The position numbers were made by a program, and so were the translations under genes. The notes beneath the pieces are model-generated. The model worked only from the letters and a program-made list of their open reading frames with translations, had not been told where the DNA came from and ran no database searches. DNA of 64,000 nucleotides. Source: Cohaesibacter gelatinilyticus. Its GTDB lineage: Bacteria > Pseudomonadota > Alphaproteobacteria > Rhizobiales > Cohaesibacteraceae. The DNA lies in NCBI RefSeq assembly GCF_900215605.1, contig NZ_OBEL01000006.1, forward strand, positions 248,001 through 312,000, written 5' to 3'. Position 1 is the stretch's first letter, and each line of letters opens with the position of its first letter. Below, one piece after another: positions 55,076 to 63,974 of the stretch.

Positions 55076-56128
55076 TTAGCACTTGGCATTTTTAATTTCA
55101 GAGCGCACCTTCTGGCGCACACCTGCAGATGCATTGGGATATTTGGCCAGCAACTCTTCATAGGTGGCGCAAGCCGCCTCACGTTCCTTGATTTGACGTA
55201 GAGACATCCCCGTCTTTAACAGCATATCCGGTGCCTTCTGTGCCTGAGGATAGGTAGAATAAGCATTCAGGAAAGTCTCGATCGCTCCGCGATAATCGCG
55301 GCGCTGAAACTGGCTCTCACCAATCCAGTAGTGGGCATTGGCAACAAGCTGATGTGTCCCGTAAGACGCTATGAACTGACGAAAAGCCCCTTCCGCCTGC
55401 CCATATTGTCCCTGAAGCACCAAACCATAGGCTTGATCATAGTCTGTAACCGGATCACCTGTCAGAGACGCAACCTGATTGGACGGCGCAACATTTCCCA
55501 AACCAGGATTTATTGGGTTGGCGCCTGGAAAGGTGGCACCCGGCACAGCCGCACCTCCGTTCAGCATGCTGGAAAGATCAACTGGCCCAGACCCACCGGC
55601 ACCACCAATAGCCTGATTGGCGGCACTACCAAAATTGGGCTGAGCACCATTCAAGCTACCCAAAGTCTGTGGTGGCGTTCCCAACTGCTCGAAATTCTGA
55701 CTTGGTGCTTGTTGCTTTGGCTTTGCGCGAGATTGTTTACGACGCTTTTTGCTGCCTCCCCTTTCCAGATCCTGAAAACGAAACTCGGAATCTTCCTGAA
55801 AACGGCGAAGCTGTTCCTGCATTTGACGAATTCGGAAGTTCAGCTCTTCGATCTGACCATTGTAAATGCGCAACTGGTTTTCCAGCCGATCTACGCGCAC
55901 AGCCAGATTGGCGGCAGATTGAGCCACAACAATACGCTGCTGACTTGGTGCAGTTGATGCAGATGGACCAGAAGGAATAGGCAGTGGCGGGATTGGCGCA
56001 CGCTGCATCTGGGTTTCCATCGTACTAACCCGTTGTTCCAACTCGCTCCAATTGGTGGGGTTGACCGCACCGGCCAAACTGGCCCCAACAAGTAGAAAAG
56101 CAGTCGCGGTTGCCAATGTTCTGATCAT
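55076..56128 (-). CDS. cpoB: Cell-division coordinator CpoB (YbgF), Tol-Pal accessory protein
   Basis: Periplasmic protein of 350 residues from the ATG at 56128, chosen since GGGGA is well placed and a signal peptide begins at once (TLATATAFLLVGASLAGA). A coiled-coil segment (about 30-130) leads to a disordered Gln/Gly-rich linker (about 140-225) and a C-terminal TPR domain (about 230-345: NAHYWIGESQFQRRDYRGAI). CpoB links peptidoglycan synthesis to outer-membrane constriction with the Tol-Pal complex. The gene is separated from pal by an unusual 626-base gap. Confidence 0.9.
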   Translation of the reverse strand: MIRTLATATAFLLVGASLAGAVNPTNWSELEQRVSTMETQMQRAPIPPLPIPSGPSASTAPSQQRIVVAQSAANLAVRVDRLENQLRIYNGQIEELNFRIRQMQEQLRRFQEDSEFRFQDLERGGSKKRRKQSRAKPKQQAPSQNFEQLGTPPQTLGSLNGAQPNFGSAANQAIGGAGGSGPVDLSSMLNGGAAVPGATFPGANPINPGLGNVAPSNQVASLTGDPVTDYDQAYGLVLQGQYGQAEGAFRQFIASYGTHQLVANAHYWIGESQFQRRDYRGAIETFLNAYSTYPQAQKAPDMLLKTGMSLRQIKEREAACATYEELLAKYPNASAGVRQKVRSEIKNAKC

Positions 56129-56222
56129 CAAAATCCCCATTACAGAAATCAAATTCAGGAATGCGCTGGCCATGAAGTGAATGGCCTTCAAGCAGCAATG
56201 AAAGCGAGCTTACAGCCTGTTC

Positions 56223-56246
56223 CCGAAAAGTTGAAGCACTTTTCGG
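56223..56246. repeat. CCGAAAAGT palindrome, copy 1
   Basis: CCGAAAAGT (56223-56231) and ACTTTTCGG (56238-56246) form a hairpin. A copy is at 63951-63974. Similar short palindromes, followed by text like AAAACAAGGAGTTAAAAC, are scattered in Hyphomicrobiales genomes (from memory). It lies 95 bases upstream of cpoB. Confidence 0.7.
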
Positions 56247-56422
56247 ATAAGAACTCGCTTCAAAACAAGGAGTTAAAACAAAGCTTGCAATTCACCAATT
56301 GCGGACAGTGTTTTAACGGCTTCTTTTGCACTGTTGCACCCTCATGCCAGTTTGATGGGGCAAAATTATGATCAAGTTGGTAAAGTGATGCTCATCGGAA
56401 GCAGTGTGATATCAAAAACACA

Positions 56423-56448
56423 AAAACCGGCCCCATGGAGCCGGTTTT
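56423..56448. terminator. Terminator-like hairpin in the pal-cpoB gap
   Basis: AAAACCGGC and GCCGGTTTT pair around 8 bases, with T-rich text on both strands (TTTTTG on the minus strand). It would separate pal and cpoB transcripts. Confidence 0.7.
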
Positions 56449-56496
56449 CAAATCCTCAATCAAGCGAGTCACCAAACCCACCTGACGTGCAGCTAC

Positions 56497-56578
56497 CCAC
56501 AAAAGCGACAGCGCTTTTGTGGCGGCCGATAGGCAAGCGCGTAGCGCCCCGTCTGGAGCCCTGATCACGAGATCAGGG
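56497..56578. repeat. Two short palindromes in the pal-cpoB gap
   Basis: CCACAAAAGCG-ACAG-CGCTTTTGTGG (56497-56522) and CCCTGATC-ACGA-GATCAGGG (56559-56578) are perfect hairpins with a GC-rich spacer (56523-56558). They look like REP-type elements; no other copies are seen in this window. Confidence 0.55.
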
Positions 56579-56592
56579 ATAGCGTGAAGACA

Positions 56593-56668
56593 CTAGTCAC
56601 CCGAATCTAAAGTTCGTCACATTGAACAGCGAGTACCGAACGAACTTTAGATTCAAAAGGGTGACTAG
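56593..56668. repeat. Long hairpin A downstream of pal
   Basis: CTAGTCACCC (56593-56602) pairs with GGGTGACTAG (56659-56668), and GAATCTAAAGTTCGT (56603-56617) with ACGAACTTTAGATTC (56640-56654). That gives 25 paired bases with a four-A bulge and a 22-base loop. It has no coding potential. It lies next to hairpin B. Confidence 0.75.
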
Positions 56669-56681
56669 CAAATATATGTTT

Positions 56682-56758
56682 CTAGTGTGGTTTTAGGAAT
56701 TGAAATAGGCAAACGAACCTGCCGATAAATGATACCTATTTCAATTCCACCACACTAG
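56682..56758. repeat. Long hairpin B overlapping the pal stop codon
   Basis: CTAGTGTGG (56682-56690) pairs with CCACACTAG (56750-56758), and GGAATTGAAATAGG (56696-56709) with CCTATTTCAATTCC (56735-56748): 23 paired bases with a small internal loop. The base of the stem covers the TAG stop of pal, so it would fold in the pal transcript end. Confidence 0.75.
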
Positions 56759-57240
56759 TTAGACAACACGGTCACTGCTCGACGGTTCTGAGACCAGCAG
56801 GAAATATCGTTACACACCGCAACGGGACGCTCCTTACCGAAAGATTTGGTCATCAGGCGGTTGGAAGCAATACCCTTGGAGACCAGGTAATTACGAACCG
56901 AATTGGCACGGCGAGCACCGAGAGCGATGTTATATTCGCGAGTACCGCGCTCATCAGCATGACCCTCAATGGCAACACGATAATTGCCATACTGGTTCAA
57001 CCATAGAGCCTGTTTGTCCAAGGTCGCCTGAGATGATGGATTGATATCGGAACTATCGGTATCAAAGAAGACGCGGTCGCCCACATTCACCACAAAATCC
57101 TGGGTCGAACCCGGTGTCGCATTGTTCGCAAGGCCCGGATTGGCCATTTTATCTGGATTGGCAGAACAAGCAGCAAGAACGCCCAGCAGGCCTATGGCCA
57201 GAGCAGCACGAACGGGAGTGGAGGCTTTTTTTGACAACAT
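56755..57240 (-). CDS. pal: Peptidoglycan-associated lipoprotein Pal
   Basis: Outer-membrane lipoprotein of 161 residues from the ATG at 57240. The lipobox is LAAC with the lipidated Cys25, preceded by a signal peptide (PVRAALAIGLLGVLAA). The C-terminal OmpA-like domain (about 50-160) binds peptidoglycan via EGHADERGTREYNIALGARR. It works with TolQ-R-A-B to pull the outer membrane inward during division. GAGGACAGCT precedes the ATG. It is unusual that 534 bases of structured DNA lie between tolB and pal. Confidence 0.95.
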   Translation of the reverse strand: MLSKKASTPVRAALAIGLLGVLAACSANPDKMANPGLANNATPGSTQDFVVNVGDRVFFDTDSSDINPSSQATLDKQALWLNQYGNYRVAIEGHADERGTREYNIALGARRANSVRNYLVSKGIASNRLMTKSFGKERPVAVCNDISCWSQNRRAVTVLSN

Positions 57241-57412
57241 AGCTGTCCTCAATTTTCCATAGGGCAATCGCCCAAACATCATGGGTCGCAGCCCAAATAA
57301 GGTTGATCAAGTATGAGCTAAACTGGTTAACCCTGCGTTGGCAAAGATGGTTAACATTTGCCTAATGGGTGGAACCCAATCTCATAGACTGAAAAACCAG
57401 ACACACAAAGAA

Positions 57413-57675
57413 TACCAACGAGGGGAAAGAATAGCTCATATGACCGAACTTTTCAGGTTTTGTGGCAAGGAGCTGATGCCGCCCTGGTCTGGTTGACCAA
57501 AAGGTAGCAGAGACGTAGTCCACAAAGCCTGAAAATTCGGCCTTCGATGCTTTTCGATTGCTCGCTGAACATCGTTACCTTTCTCGGAAAATACCCCGGT
57601 ATTGTCCGTCAAAAGCTGCCTTGTCAGCAAACAATCGAAAAGCATCCTATGAGTTATTGTTCTCCCTCGTTGGTA
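57413..57675. mobile_element. 263-bp element with 28-base terminal inverted repeats and two inner hairpins
   Basis: The left end (57413-57440, starting TACCAACGAGGG) and the right end (57648-57675, ending CCCTCGTTGGTA) match in 24 of 28 positions as an inverted repeat. Inside, CCGAA plus TTTTCAGGTTTTGTGG (57444-57465) pairs with 57520-57540, and GATGCTTTTCGATTG (57546-57560) pairs perfectly with 57632-57646. Both inner arms carry further small hairpins, giving a cloverleaf. TA dinucleotides at both edges fit a TA target duplication, as left by IS630/mariner-type transposases. It could instead be a large structured RNA. It fills most of the tolB-pal gap (57241-57773) and has no gene. Confidence 0.6.
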
Positions 57676-57681
57676 TAAGAT

Positions 57682-57710
57682 TGGCCACCTCTCGGATAGA
57701 AAGGTGGCCA
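57682..57710. terminator. Hairpin between the folded element and tolB
   Basis: TGGCCACCT and AGGTGGCCA form a perfect 9-base stem with an 11-base loop, 64 bases past the tolB stop. It lacks a clear T-run, so termination is uncertain. Confidence 0.5.
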
Positions 57711-57773
57711 GACTAAGGCAGTTCAAACTACATTCCAGTCGCTATTCGCCACTGTGATATCAGGGCAACTACC

Positions 57774-59117
57774 CTACTCTACCAATGGTGACCATGCAGG
57801 GTCAGAACCAAAGGCTGGTGTTGGAACCTGATATTCATTGCGACCAGTCAGATCGATGCTATAGAGCTTCGGACCACCACCTGCACCAGGGCTTTCACGG
57901 AAGAACATCAACACGCGACCATTGGGTGCCCAAGTAGGCCCCTCATTGTGATAGCCATCAGCCAGGATACGCTCACGAGATCCGTCCGTCTTCATCACAC
58001 CTATCTGGAACTGACCTTTATATTGCTTGGTAAAGGCGATCAAATCTCCACGAGGAGACCAGACCGGCGTACCATAGCTGCCCTGACCGAAGCTGATGCG
58101 ACGCACATTGCTTCCATCAGAATTCATCACATAAACCTGCTGACGCCCCCCGCGATCAGATTCAAACGCAATCTGACGACCATCCGGCGAGAAAGTCGGG
58201 CTGGTATCAATGGAAGCGGAATTGGTCAAACGCGTGATTTTACCATTGCGTAAATCCATGCGGTAAATATTCGCATCCCCCGCTTGCTGCAAGCTCAACA
58301 CAATGCTCAGGCCATCTGGAGAAAAGCGAGATGAGAAGCTCATTCCCGGAAACTTGCCTACATTGGAGCGGCGACCATTTTCAAGATTGAGCAGATAAAC
58401 CTTAGGCTGCCCATCTTCCAGCGCCATATAGGTAACTTCCTGACGGGTTGGAGAGAAACGTGGTGTTAGCACCAGATCCCGACCATCGGTCAGATAGCGC
58501 ACATTGGCACCATCCTGATCCATGATAGCAAGACGTTTGACGCGATTGGCTTTCGGACCACTCTCATCGACATATACGATACGGGTATCAAAATATCCCT
58601 TTTCGCCGGTCAGACGCTCATAGATCGCATCAGCAATGATATGCGCTACACGACGCCAATTCTTTGGTGCGGTGAAAAATTGCTGACCGGTCATTTGCTT
58701 ACCAGCATAAACATCCCAGAGACGAAATTCCGCTTTCAAACGGCCATCAGCTTCTTGCGTCACAGTACCGGTTACCAGAGCCTGCGCATTCAATACGGTC
58801 CAGTTGGCAAAGGAAGGAGAAGAAGACGAAGTCAGGCCTTTTTCCAGAAAGGTGTTTTTATCCAGCGGAGCAAAAAGACCGGATCGTTTCAGATCCGCTT
58901 CCACGACTTGTGCAATTTGCGCGCCTTGCGGCACACCGGAAAAGCTCGGGATTGCAATCGGCATCGGCTGAATATTACCCTGACGGATGTCGATCTCAAT
59001 CAAGGCGTGACCGGGTGAAGCAAAAGCCACCAGCGCCATGAGGGCAAGAGCCATAGACAGGCTTCGTTGAACAAGGCGGCTCAAACCAGCGCTCCATCGT
59101 GATGTGATTTTTCGCAT
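57774..59117 (-). CDS. tolB: Tol-Pal system beta-propeller protein TolB
   Basis: Periplasmic protein of 447 residues from the ATG at 59117 (AAGGAAGAG upstream). A signal peptide ([18 protein letters not shown]) is followed by the N-terminal alpha/beta domain (about 40-165) and a six-bladed propeller with repeated S-P-D-G-x-x-I/L-F motifs ([41 protein letters not shown]). It binds Pal and is released when TolA takes its place. It follows tolA in the same direction by 98 bases. Confidence 0.95.
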   Translation of the reverse strand: MRKITSRWSAGLSRLVQRSLSMALALMALVAFASPGHALIEIDIRQGNIQPMPIAIPSFSGVPQGAQIAQVVEADLKRSGLFAPLDKNTFLEKGLTSSSSPSFANWTVLNAQALVTGTVTQEADGRLKAEFRLWDVYAGKQMTGQQFFTAPKNWRRVAHIIADAIYERLTGEKGYFDTRIVYVDESGPKANRVKRLAIMDQDGANVRYLTDGRDLVLTPRFSPTRQEVTYMALEDGQPKVYLLNLENGRRSNVGKFPGMSFSSRFSPDGLSIVLSLQQAGDANIYRMDLRNGKITRLTNSASIDTSPTFSPDGRQIAFESDRGGRQQVYVMNSDGSNVRRISFGQGSYGTPVWSPRGDLIAFTKQYKGQFQIGVMKTDGSRERILADGYHNEGPTWAPNGRVLMFFRESPGAGGGPKLYSIDLTGRNEYQVPTPAFGSDPAWSPLVE

Positions 59118-59215
59118 TTCGCTCTTCCTTGTCTGTCTCTCAAACTGTGTCTCAATTCGCCAGAATACCAATTGAGCGTATTTCCAAAATCTCCAGCCAC
59201 ATTTCCAATATTAGA

Positions 59216-60157
59216 TCAGAACATGTCAGACGGATCAAAATTCAAAATTGTGTCTTTCCAAAGGTCATATTTATCAGCGGGCAATTGATAAGGAGCACAA
59301 CGCATCACTGCACGGACCGCTGCACGGGAGGCCGCATAGCCAAAGCTGCCAGGAGGCCCGGCAAGAATTTCCGGCTGGCCAACCACATTGCCAGACCGAT
59401 CCATACGGAACTGCAAGCGAATACGCAGCTCTCCTGCATCAATCGCTCCAGCAGGCGGGCTCCAGCACTCACTGACCTGGGCTCGCAGGCTATCAATTTC
59501 ACTCTGCGTCATGGCGGCTGCCTGTTTGCCAGTGCGTGACCCAAAGGATGCTTTCTTAGCCTCAGAAGACGTCTTTTGTGGTGCGGCCTCGTCGGCTTTG
59601 TTCACCAAAGCCTTCAGAGCATTGGCGTCAAAATCACGTTTCTTTTTGGCAGGCTGCTTTTGAGCGACCTTTTTCGGTGGTGATTTTTTCTTAGGCGGCT
59701 TTGGCTTTATTTTTGGCAAAGCCGCAATGGCTTTTGGCGCTTCCGGCTTTTCCTCGATGACTTTGGGCTCAACTTTTGGCTCGGCCTTTTTCACCGGTGC
59801 AGGCTCAGACTCGGCTTTCTTCACTGGTTCCGGCTTTGGCTCAACCTTTGGCGTAGGCTCGGACTTCGGCTTGGCCTCGGTTTCCTGCACCTTGGGTTGA
59901 ACCTTTGGCGCAGGCTTTTTCGGCTCTTCCTTGACAGGTTCAGGCGCTTTTTTCACTTCTTCCTGAATCTTGTCCTGCACCTTGCCTTTTGAGTCACCTT
60001 TCTTGACATCAGTGACATCCGCGAGCGTCACCAAGTCCACAGGCAAAATCTCAAGAGGCGTCACGTCATGGGTCTTTGGTGCAGGCAAGCTGACCAATCC
60101 CCATGCCAAAACCAGCACATGGCTAACAGAAGATGCAATGAAGCCGACATTACGCAT
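59216..60157 (-). CDS. tolA: TolA-like energy-transducing protein
   Basis: Inner-membrane protein of 313 residues. A single N-terminal helix (about 6-24, FIASSVSHVLVLAWGLVSL) anchors it, a Pro/Lys/Glu-rich rod spans about 60-190 (repeated PKVEPKPEPVKK-like text), and the C-terminal domain (about 215-313) is TonB/TolA-like. It couples TolQR motion to TolB-Pal. The rod is typical of alphaproteobacterial TolA, which is hard to recognise by sequence alone, but gene order makes it firm. Confidence 0.92.
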   Translation of the reverse strand: MRNVGFIASSVSHVLVLAWGLVSLPAPKTHDVTPLEILPVDLVTLADVTDVKKGDSKGKVQDKIQEEVKKAPEPVKEEPKKPAPKVQPKVQETEAKPKSEPTPKVEPKPEPVKKAESEPAPVKKAEPKVEPKVIEEKPEAPKAIAALPKIKPKPPKKKSPPKKVAQKQPAKKKRDFDANALKALVNKADEAAPQKTSSEAKKASFGSRTGKQAAAMTQSEIDSLRAQVSECWSPPAGAIDAGELRIRLQFRMDRSGNVVGQPEILAGPPGSFGYAASRAAVRAVMRCAPYQLPADKYDLWKDTILNFDPSDMF

Positions 60158-60163
60158 ACGCGG

Positions 60164-60616
60164 TTACTGAAGCTCCTCAGTGCTGACAAGACCAATTTTC
60201 TTGAAACCGGCACGGTTCATGGCACCCATCACCTTGATGATGGCACCATAATTGGCGTTGGTATCGCCACGAACGAAGATCCGTTCCTCATAACCATTCT
60301 TGGCCACACCCAGAAGGGTCTGGACCAGTTGATCTACTTCGACAGGCTGATCCTGAACATGTACCGACCCATCGGCCTGCACAGACACTGTCAAAGGCTC
60401 GGTCTGACTGGACAGAGGTTTGGCCGAGCTTTCGGGTAGATCCAGAGGCACGCCCACCGTCATCATTGGAGCAGAGACCATGAAGATGATCAGAAGCACC
60501 AGCATGACGTCAACCAGGGGCGTGACGTTGATCTCGGCGACCGGACGATGACGAATGGCACGTCTCGCACCGCGTCTGCGCCCACCACCGGATGTTCCCT
60601 GTGTTCCCATGCCCAT
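60164..60616 (-). CDS. tolR: TolR/ExbD-family proton-channel subunit
   Basis: Inner-membrane protein of 150 residues. After a basic, glycine-rich start (GTSGGGRRRGARRA) comes the helix VTPLVDVMLVLLIIFMV with the essential proton-carrying Asp (in LVDVMLV), then a periplasmic domain. Spacing of 6 bases to tolA and 3 bases from tolQ marks a tight operon. Confidence 0.95.
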   Translation of the reverse strand: MGMGTQGTSGGGRRRGARRAIRHRPVAEINVTPLVDVMLVLLIIFMVSAPMMTVGVPLDLPESSAKPLSSQTEPLTVSVQADGSVHVQDQPVEVDQLVQTLLGVAKNGYEERIFVRGDTNANYGAIIKVMGAMNRAGFKKIGLVSTEELQ

Positions 60617-60619
60617 GGC

Positions 60620-61330
60620 TTAGCCCCTTTCATCCATCAAACGAGACAGAATGGCCGAAAACTCATCGGCAAAACCTTCCAGACGCAAGGCATGCTGTGA
60701 AGCGAGGCTGGCCAGTTTGTTATAGGCAATCACGGCAGGAATAGCGGCAAGCAGACCAATTGCGGTGGCAAACAAAGCTTCAGCAATACCTGGTGCCACA
60801 ACGGCCAGAGATGTCGATTTGGAAGCAGCAATGCCCTGAAAGGAATTCATGATACCCCAGACAGTGCCGAACAGACCAACGAACGGAGCGGCAGATCCAA
60901 CGGTCGCAAGAAACAGCAAACGCTTTTCAAGCCGATCCACTTCGCGCGCCAAGGTAACATCCAGGACCTTCTCGATCCGGGTCGGAAGCCCAGCAACGGA
61001 GCGGGCCTGCCCTTCAAACGAGCGCTTCCATTCTCGCATCGCAGCCACGAACAAAGCCGCCATGGCATGGTTCGGGCGACCGGAAAGTGTCTGATACAGC
61101 TCTTCCAAGGACTGCCCGGACCAGAATACTTTCTCGAAACGATCCATCTGCCGACGGGTGCGATAATAGAGCAAAACCTTGTCGATAATGATGGCCCAGG
61201 ACCAAACAGACGCCAACATCAAACCGATCATCACCAGTTTAACGACAATATGCGCCTGCAAAAACAAGGAGATGAGAGACAGATCGCCATGCGAAGCCGA
61301 TAGGGCTGTCTGAACTATCTCATTTTCCAT
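60620..61330 (-). CDS. tolQ: TolQ/ExbB-family proton-channel subunit
   Basis: Inner-membrane protein of 236 residues with three helices (about 26-46, 130-152 and 173-195). The conserved motifs are VGSAAPFVGLFGTVWGIMN and AIGLLAAIPAVIAYN. It forms the ion channel with TolR that drives TolA. It is the first gene of tolQRAB, and its ATG has the near-perfect AAGGACAC at 61337-61344. Confidence 0.95.
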   Translation of the reverse strand: MENEIVQTALSASHGDLSLISLFLQAHIVVKLVMIGLMLASVWSWAIIIDKVLLYYRTRRQMDRFEKVFWSGQSLEELYQTLSGRPNHAMAALFVAAMREWKRSFEGQARSVAGLPTRIEKVLDVTLAREVDRLEKRLLFLATVGSAAPFVGLFGTVWGIMNSFQGIAASKSTSLAVVAPGIAEALFATAIGLLAAIPAVIAYNKLASLASQHALRLEGFADEFSAILSRLMDERG

Positions 61331-61736
61331 GTGTTGTGTCCTTTCTCAGCCAGGAAATTCGTCTTAACGGATCTACGTAGGTGCCAACACGACAAATACC
61401 CCGTTCAAGCCGCAAAGCTTTTGACGAGGAAATTTGGCGAAACTAGGACAATTCGCGATCACACATAATTTGAGAAAGGCATTATTATGGTTAATGAAGC
61501 CTTAACAGGGCGTTCATCCAAAGCGTTTTGCCTATCAAATTGCAGTGAGAAAAAGGCTTTGAGAGCGTCTTGAGCGCTCCGCCGGCTATCCGGCGCGCCC
61601 CCACAGGCCCGGCAATTGAATATGTCCTTGAACCCATATGAAAGGACATATTCAAATGATCGGAGTCGCCGTGAGGGATCGAGTTTTAAAAATTGGCGCT
61701 TCGCAAAAAGCTTGTAATGAGCAATGAGGCGAAAAT
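61331..61736. other. ybgC-tolQ gap with palindromes
   Basis: No gene is seen. GCCGG-CTAT-CCGGC lies near 61580-61593. TTGAATATGTCCTT (61616-61629) pairs perfectly with AAGGACATATTCAA (61642-61655). GAGCG/CGCTC arms surround 61562-61578. The promoter for tolQRAB must lie here, so tolQ is probably not only read through from ruvAB-ybgC. Confidence 0.55.
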
Positions 61737-62204
61737 TCAGCTCTGATCGGCTTCAAAAGCAGCCTTCAATTGTGCGGGCATACGTCGCGGACGACCATCG
61801 CGGGAGATCACCACCACGGTCACCATGGCAGTGAACAGCGTCTCACCCGCACACATCACCCGTTGATCAAGGATCATGCGAGCGCCTTTGATGGCAGAAA
61901 CCCGTGTCTCCACTTCAAGCAGATCATCAATGCGAGCGGGTTTGAGATAATCAATCTCCATATGCCGCACGGCAAAGGCAACACGTTCATCTTCGCTGCC
62001 TTCATCCAGTTCGTGATGATGAATACCAAGCATGCGAATATAGTCGGAACGCCCACGCTCGATGAAACGAAGAAAGGAGGCGTGATAGACGATGCCGGAA
62101 AAATCGGTATCTTCATAATAGACCCGTACCGGCAGAACATGACCAAACTCGGTCTTGCGGCCCGCCAAATCCGGCCATGGGCCAGCATTTTGATCAGGCA
62201 TCAT
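61737..62204 (-). CDS. ybgC: YbgC-family acyl-CoA thioesterase
   Basis: Hot-dog-fold thioesterase of about 155 residues. The catalytic motif [20 protein letters not shown] with its Asp, and [11 protein letters not shown], identify the tol-linked YbgC family. The start is set at the ATG at 62204 (or 62201); it overlaps the last 11 bases of ruvB, with GAAGGGA a few bases upstream. A frame back to 62438 runs through ruvB and is rejected. YbgC acts on short acyl-CoAs or acyl-carriers at the membrane. Confidence 0.92.
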   Translation of the reverse strand: MMPDQNAGPWPDLAGRKTEFGHVLPVRVYYEDTDFSGIVYHASFLRFIERGRSDYIRMLGIHHHELDEGSEDERVAFAVRHMEIDYLKPARIDDLLEVETRVSAIKGARMILDQRVMCAGETLFTAMVTVVVISRDGRPRRMPAQLKAAFEADQS

Positions 62205-63249
62205 CAATCCCTTCGGCAAACAATCCCATTTGTGGCGCACCTTTGCCATTATCCGGAACCGCCAGTCCCAAATGGGCAAAGGCCTTGGCAGCCAGCAATC
62301 GCCCGCGAGGCGTACGCTGAATGAAACCCTGCTGAATGAGATATGGTTCGATGATCTCTTCGATGGCATCGCGTGGCTCCGAGAGAGCAGCAGCAATGGT
62401 CTCGATACCAACCGGTCCGCCACCGAAGGACGTGGCAATCAAATTGAGATAGCGTCGATCCAACGCATCCAATCCCTCATTATCGACTTCCAGCATCTGC
62501 AGCGCACGATCAGCAAGCTCTCGAGAAATTTCGCCACCAGCCTGCACAATGGCCACATCGCGCACACGGCGCAAAAGGCGACCAGCAATACGCGGCGTAC
62601 CACGAGAACGGCGGGCGATCTCAATCGCACCGTCCTTTGTGATCGTCACACCCATCAAGCGTGCACCACGGGTGACGATATATTCCAGCTCTTCAACAGT
62701 GTAGAATTGCAACCGCACCGGAATACCAAAGCGATCCCGCAGTGGCGTGGTCAAAAGACCAAGACGCGTCGTCGCAGCAACTAGTGTGAATTTTGCCAGA
62801 TCAATCTTCACCGAACGAGCAGCTGGTCCCTCACCAATGATCAGATCGAGCTGAAAGTCTTCCATAGCAGGATAGAGAATTTCCTCAACCGCCGGGTTCA
62901 AACGATGGATTTCGTCAATGAAGAGGACATCATTCTCTTCCAAATTGGTCAATAGCGCCGCCAGATCACCAGCCTTGGCAATCACGGGACCGGAGGTGGA
63001 TTTGAAATTCACCCCCAACTCGCGCGAGACAATCTGCGCAAGTGTTGTCTTACCGAGGCCCGGAGGTCCCACGAACAACACATGATCCAATGCTTCCTTA
63101 CGGGAGCGAGCAGCTTCAATGAAGATGGAGAGGTTGGCCCGCGCTTGCGCCTGGCCTACAAAGTCGTCCAGCATCTGCGGGCGCAACGCCCGATCCATCT
63201 CTTCTTTCTCACCGGAAGAAGAAACAAGACGCTCCGCATCTTCAATCAT
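62194..63249 (-). CDS. ruvB: Holliday junction ATP-dependent DNA helicase RuvB
   Basis: AAA+ motor of 351 residues that drives branch migration of Holliday junctions with RuvA. Walker A is GPPGLGKTT (61-69), Walker B is [11 protein letters not shown], and [17 protein letters not shown] is the sensor-I/arginine-finger region. The C-terminal winged helix has [16 protein letters not shown], typical of RuvB. It overlaps ruvA by 4 bases (ATGA) and overlaps the ybgC start. Confidence 0.96.
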   Translation of the reverse strand: MIEDAERLVSSSGEKEEMDRALRPQMLDDFVGQAQARANLSIFIEAARSRKEALDHVLFVGPPGLGKTTLAQIVSRELGVNFKSTSGPVIAKAGDLAALLTNLEENDVLFIDEIHRLNPAVEEILYPAMEDFQLDLIIGEGPAARSVKIDLAKFTLVAATTRLGLLTTPLRDRFGIPVRLQFYTVEELEYIVTRGARLMGVTITKDGAIEIARRSRGTPRIAGRLLRRVRDVAIVQAGGEISRELADRALQMLEVDNEGLDALDRRYLNLIATSFGGGPVGIETIAAALSEPRDAIEEIIEPYLIQQGFIQRTPRGRLLAAKAFAHLGLAVPDNGKGAPQMGLFAEGIDDA

Positions 63250-63863
63250 TGACTAAGCTCCTTCAACGCCAGACGGATCAAGGTCGCAGTACCGGTACCA
63301 TCGCCTTCACGTTTGATGATGGTGGCAACTGCTGCGCTGGCCTGAACAGAACTATAGCCCAGATTGGTCAGCGCAGATACAGCTTCAGCCATCGCTTTTG
63401 GTGCAGCCGCTTGATCCATATCGGCTTGCAAATCAGAAACCGCACTATCAACCGCCGCCAAGCTCGGCGTCTTGTCTTTCAATTCAGTGACAATGCGCTG
63501 CGCGACCTTTGGCCCCACACCCGGAGTACGCGCCACCATCGCCTTGTCCTGTAGGGCAATGGCAGACTGAAGCTCGGAAATCTTCAATGTGGATAGGATC
63601 GCCAACGCCACTTTCTGCCCCACACCCTGCACTGTGGTCAGCAGCCGGAACCAGTCACGCTCCAAAGCGGTGGCAAATCCAAACATCTTCAGCTGATCTT
63701 CACGGACATGCATTTCAATCAGCACACTGGCCGCTTCTCCAACGGATGGCAAAGCCTGCAAGGTCTGGTTGGAGCAATGCACTTCATAGCAGACGCCATT
63801 CACGTCCACGAGCACATAGCTGTCTGCATATTCATCAATCAGGCCTTTGAGCTTGCCAATCAT
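63246..63863 (-). CDS. ruvA: Holliday junction branch-migration protein RuvA
   Basis: Tetrameric DNA-binding partner of RuvB, 205 residues. The N-terminal OB-fold opens [20 protein letters not shown], the tandem helix-hairpin-helix region has [17 protein letters not shown] and [19 protein letters not shown], and the flexible C-terminal domain for RuvB contact ends in ALKELSQ. ruvC usually lies upstream and would be just outside the window. Confidence 0.96.
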   Translation of the reverse strand: MIGKLKGLIDEYADSYVLVDVNGVCYEVHCSNQTLQALPSVGEAASVLIEMHVREDQLKMFGFATALERDWFRLLTTVQGVGQKVALAILSTLKISELQSAIALQDKAMVARTPGVGPKVAQRIVTELKDKTPSLAAVDSAVSDLQADMDQAAAPKAMAEAVSALTNLGYSSVQASAAVATIIKREGDGTGTATLIRLALKELSQ

Positions 63864-63879
63864 GTCTGTCTCTCCTGAT

Positions 63880-63927
63880 AATCAAACCAATTCTTACGAT
63901 TTCTACGTCATTGGAGTTGGTTTGATT
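63880..63927. promoter_or_regulatory. Inverted repeat just upstream of ruvA
   Basis: AATCAAACCAA (63880-63890) and TTGGTTTGATT (63917-63927) pair perfectly. It begins 17 bases before the ruvA start. It could be a terminator for the upstream gene or a regulatory site; there is no LexA box visible here. Confidence 0.45.
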
Positions 63928-63950
63928 TCCATTCTTCAGCGAGCCCTCAT

Positions 63951-63974
63951 CCGAAAAGTGCTGCAACTTTTCGG
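63951..63974. repeat. CCGAAAAGT palindrome, copy 2
   Basis: CCGAAAAGT and ACTTTTCGG around GCTGCA. It is the reverse of the copy at 56223 and also lies about 90 bases before a gene start on the minus strand. Confidence 0.7.

Noticed and set aside
57436-57726. 96-residue open frame between tolB and pal
   Set aside because: It lies almost wholly inside the folded inverted-repeat element, and its sequence is explained by the pairing arms. No ribosome-binding site or family resemblance.
62205-62438. N-terminal extension of the ybgC frame
   Set aside because: It runs through the 3' end of ruvB in another frame; thioesterase sequence begins only after 62204.
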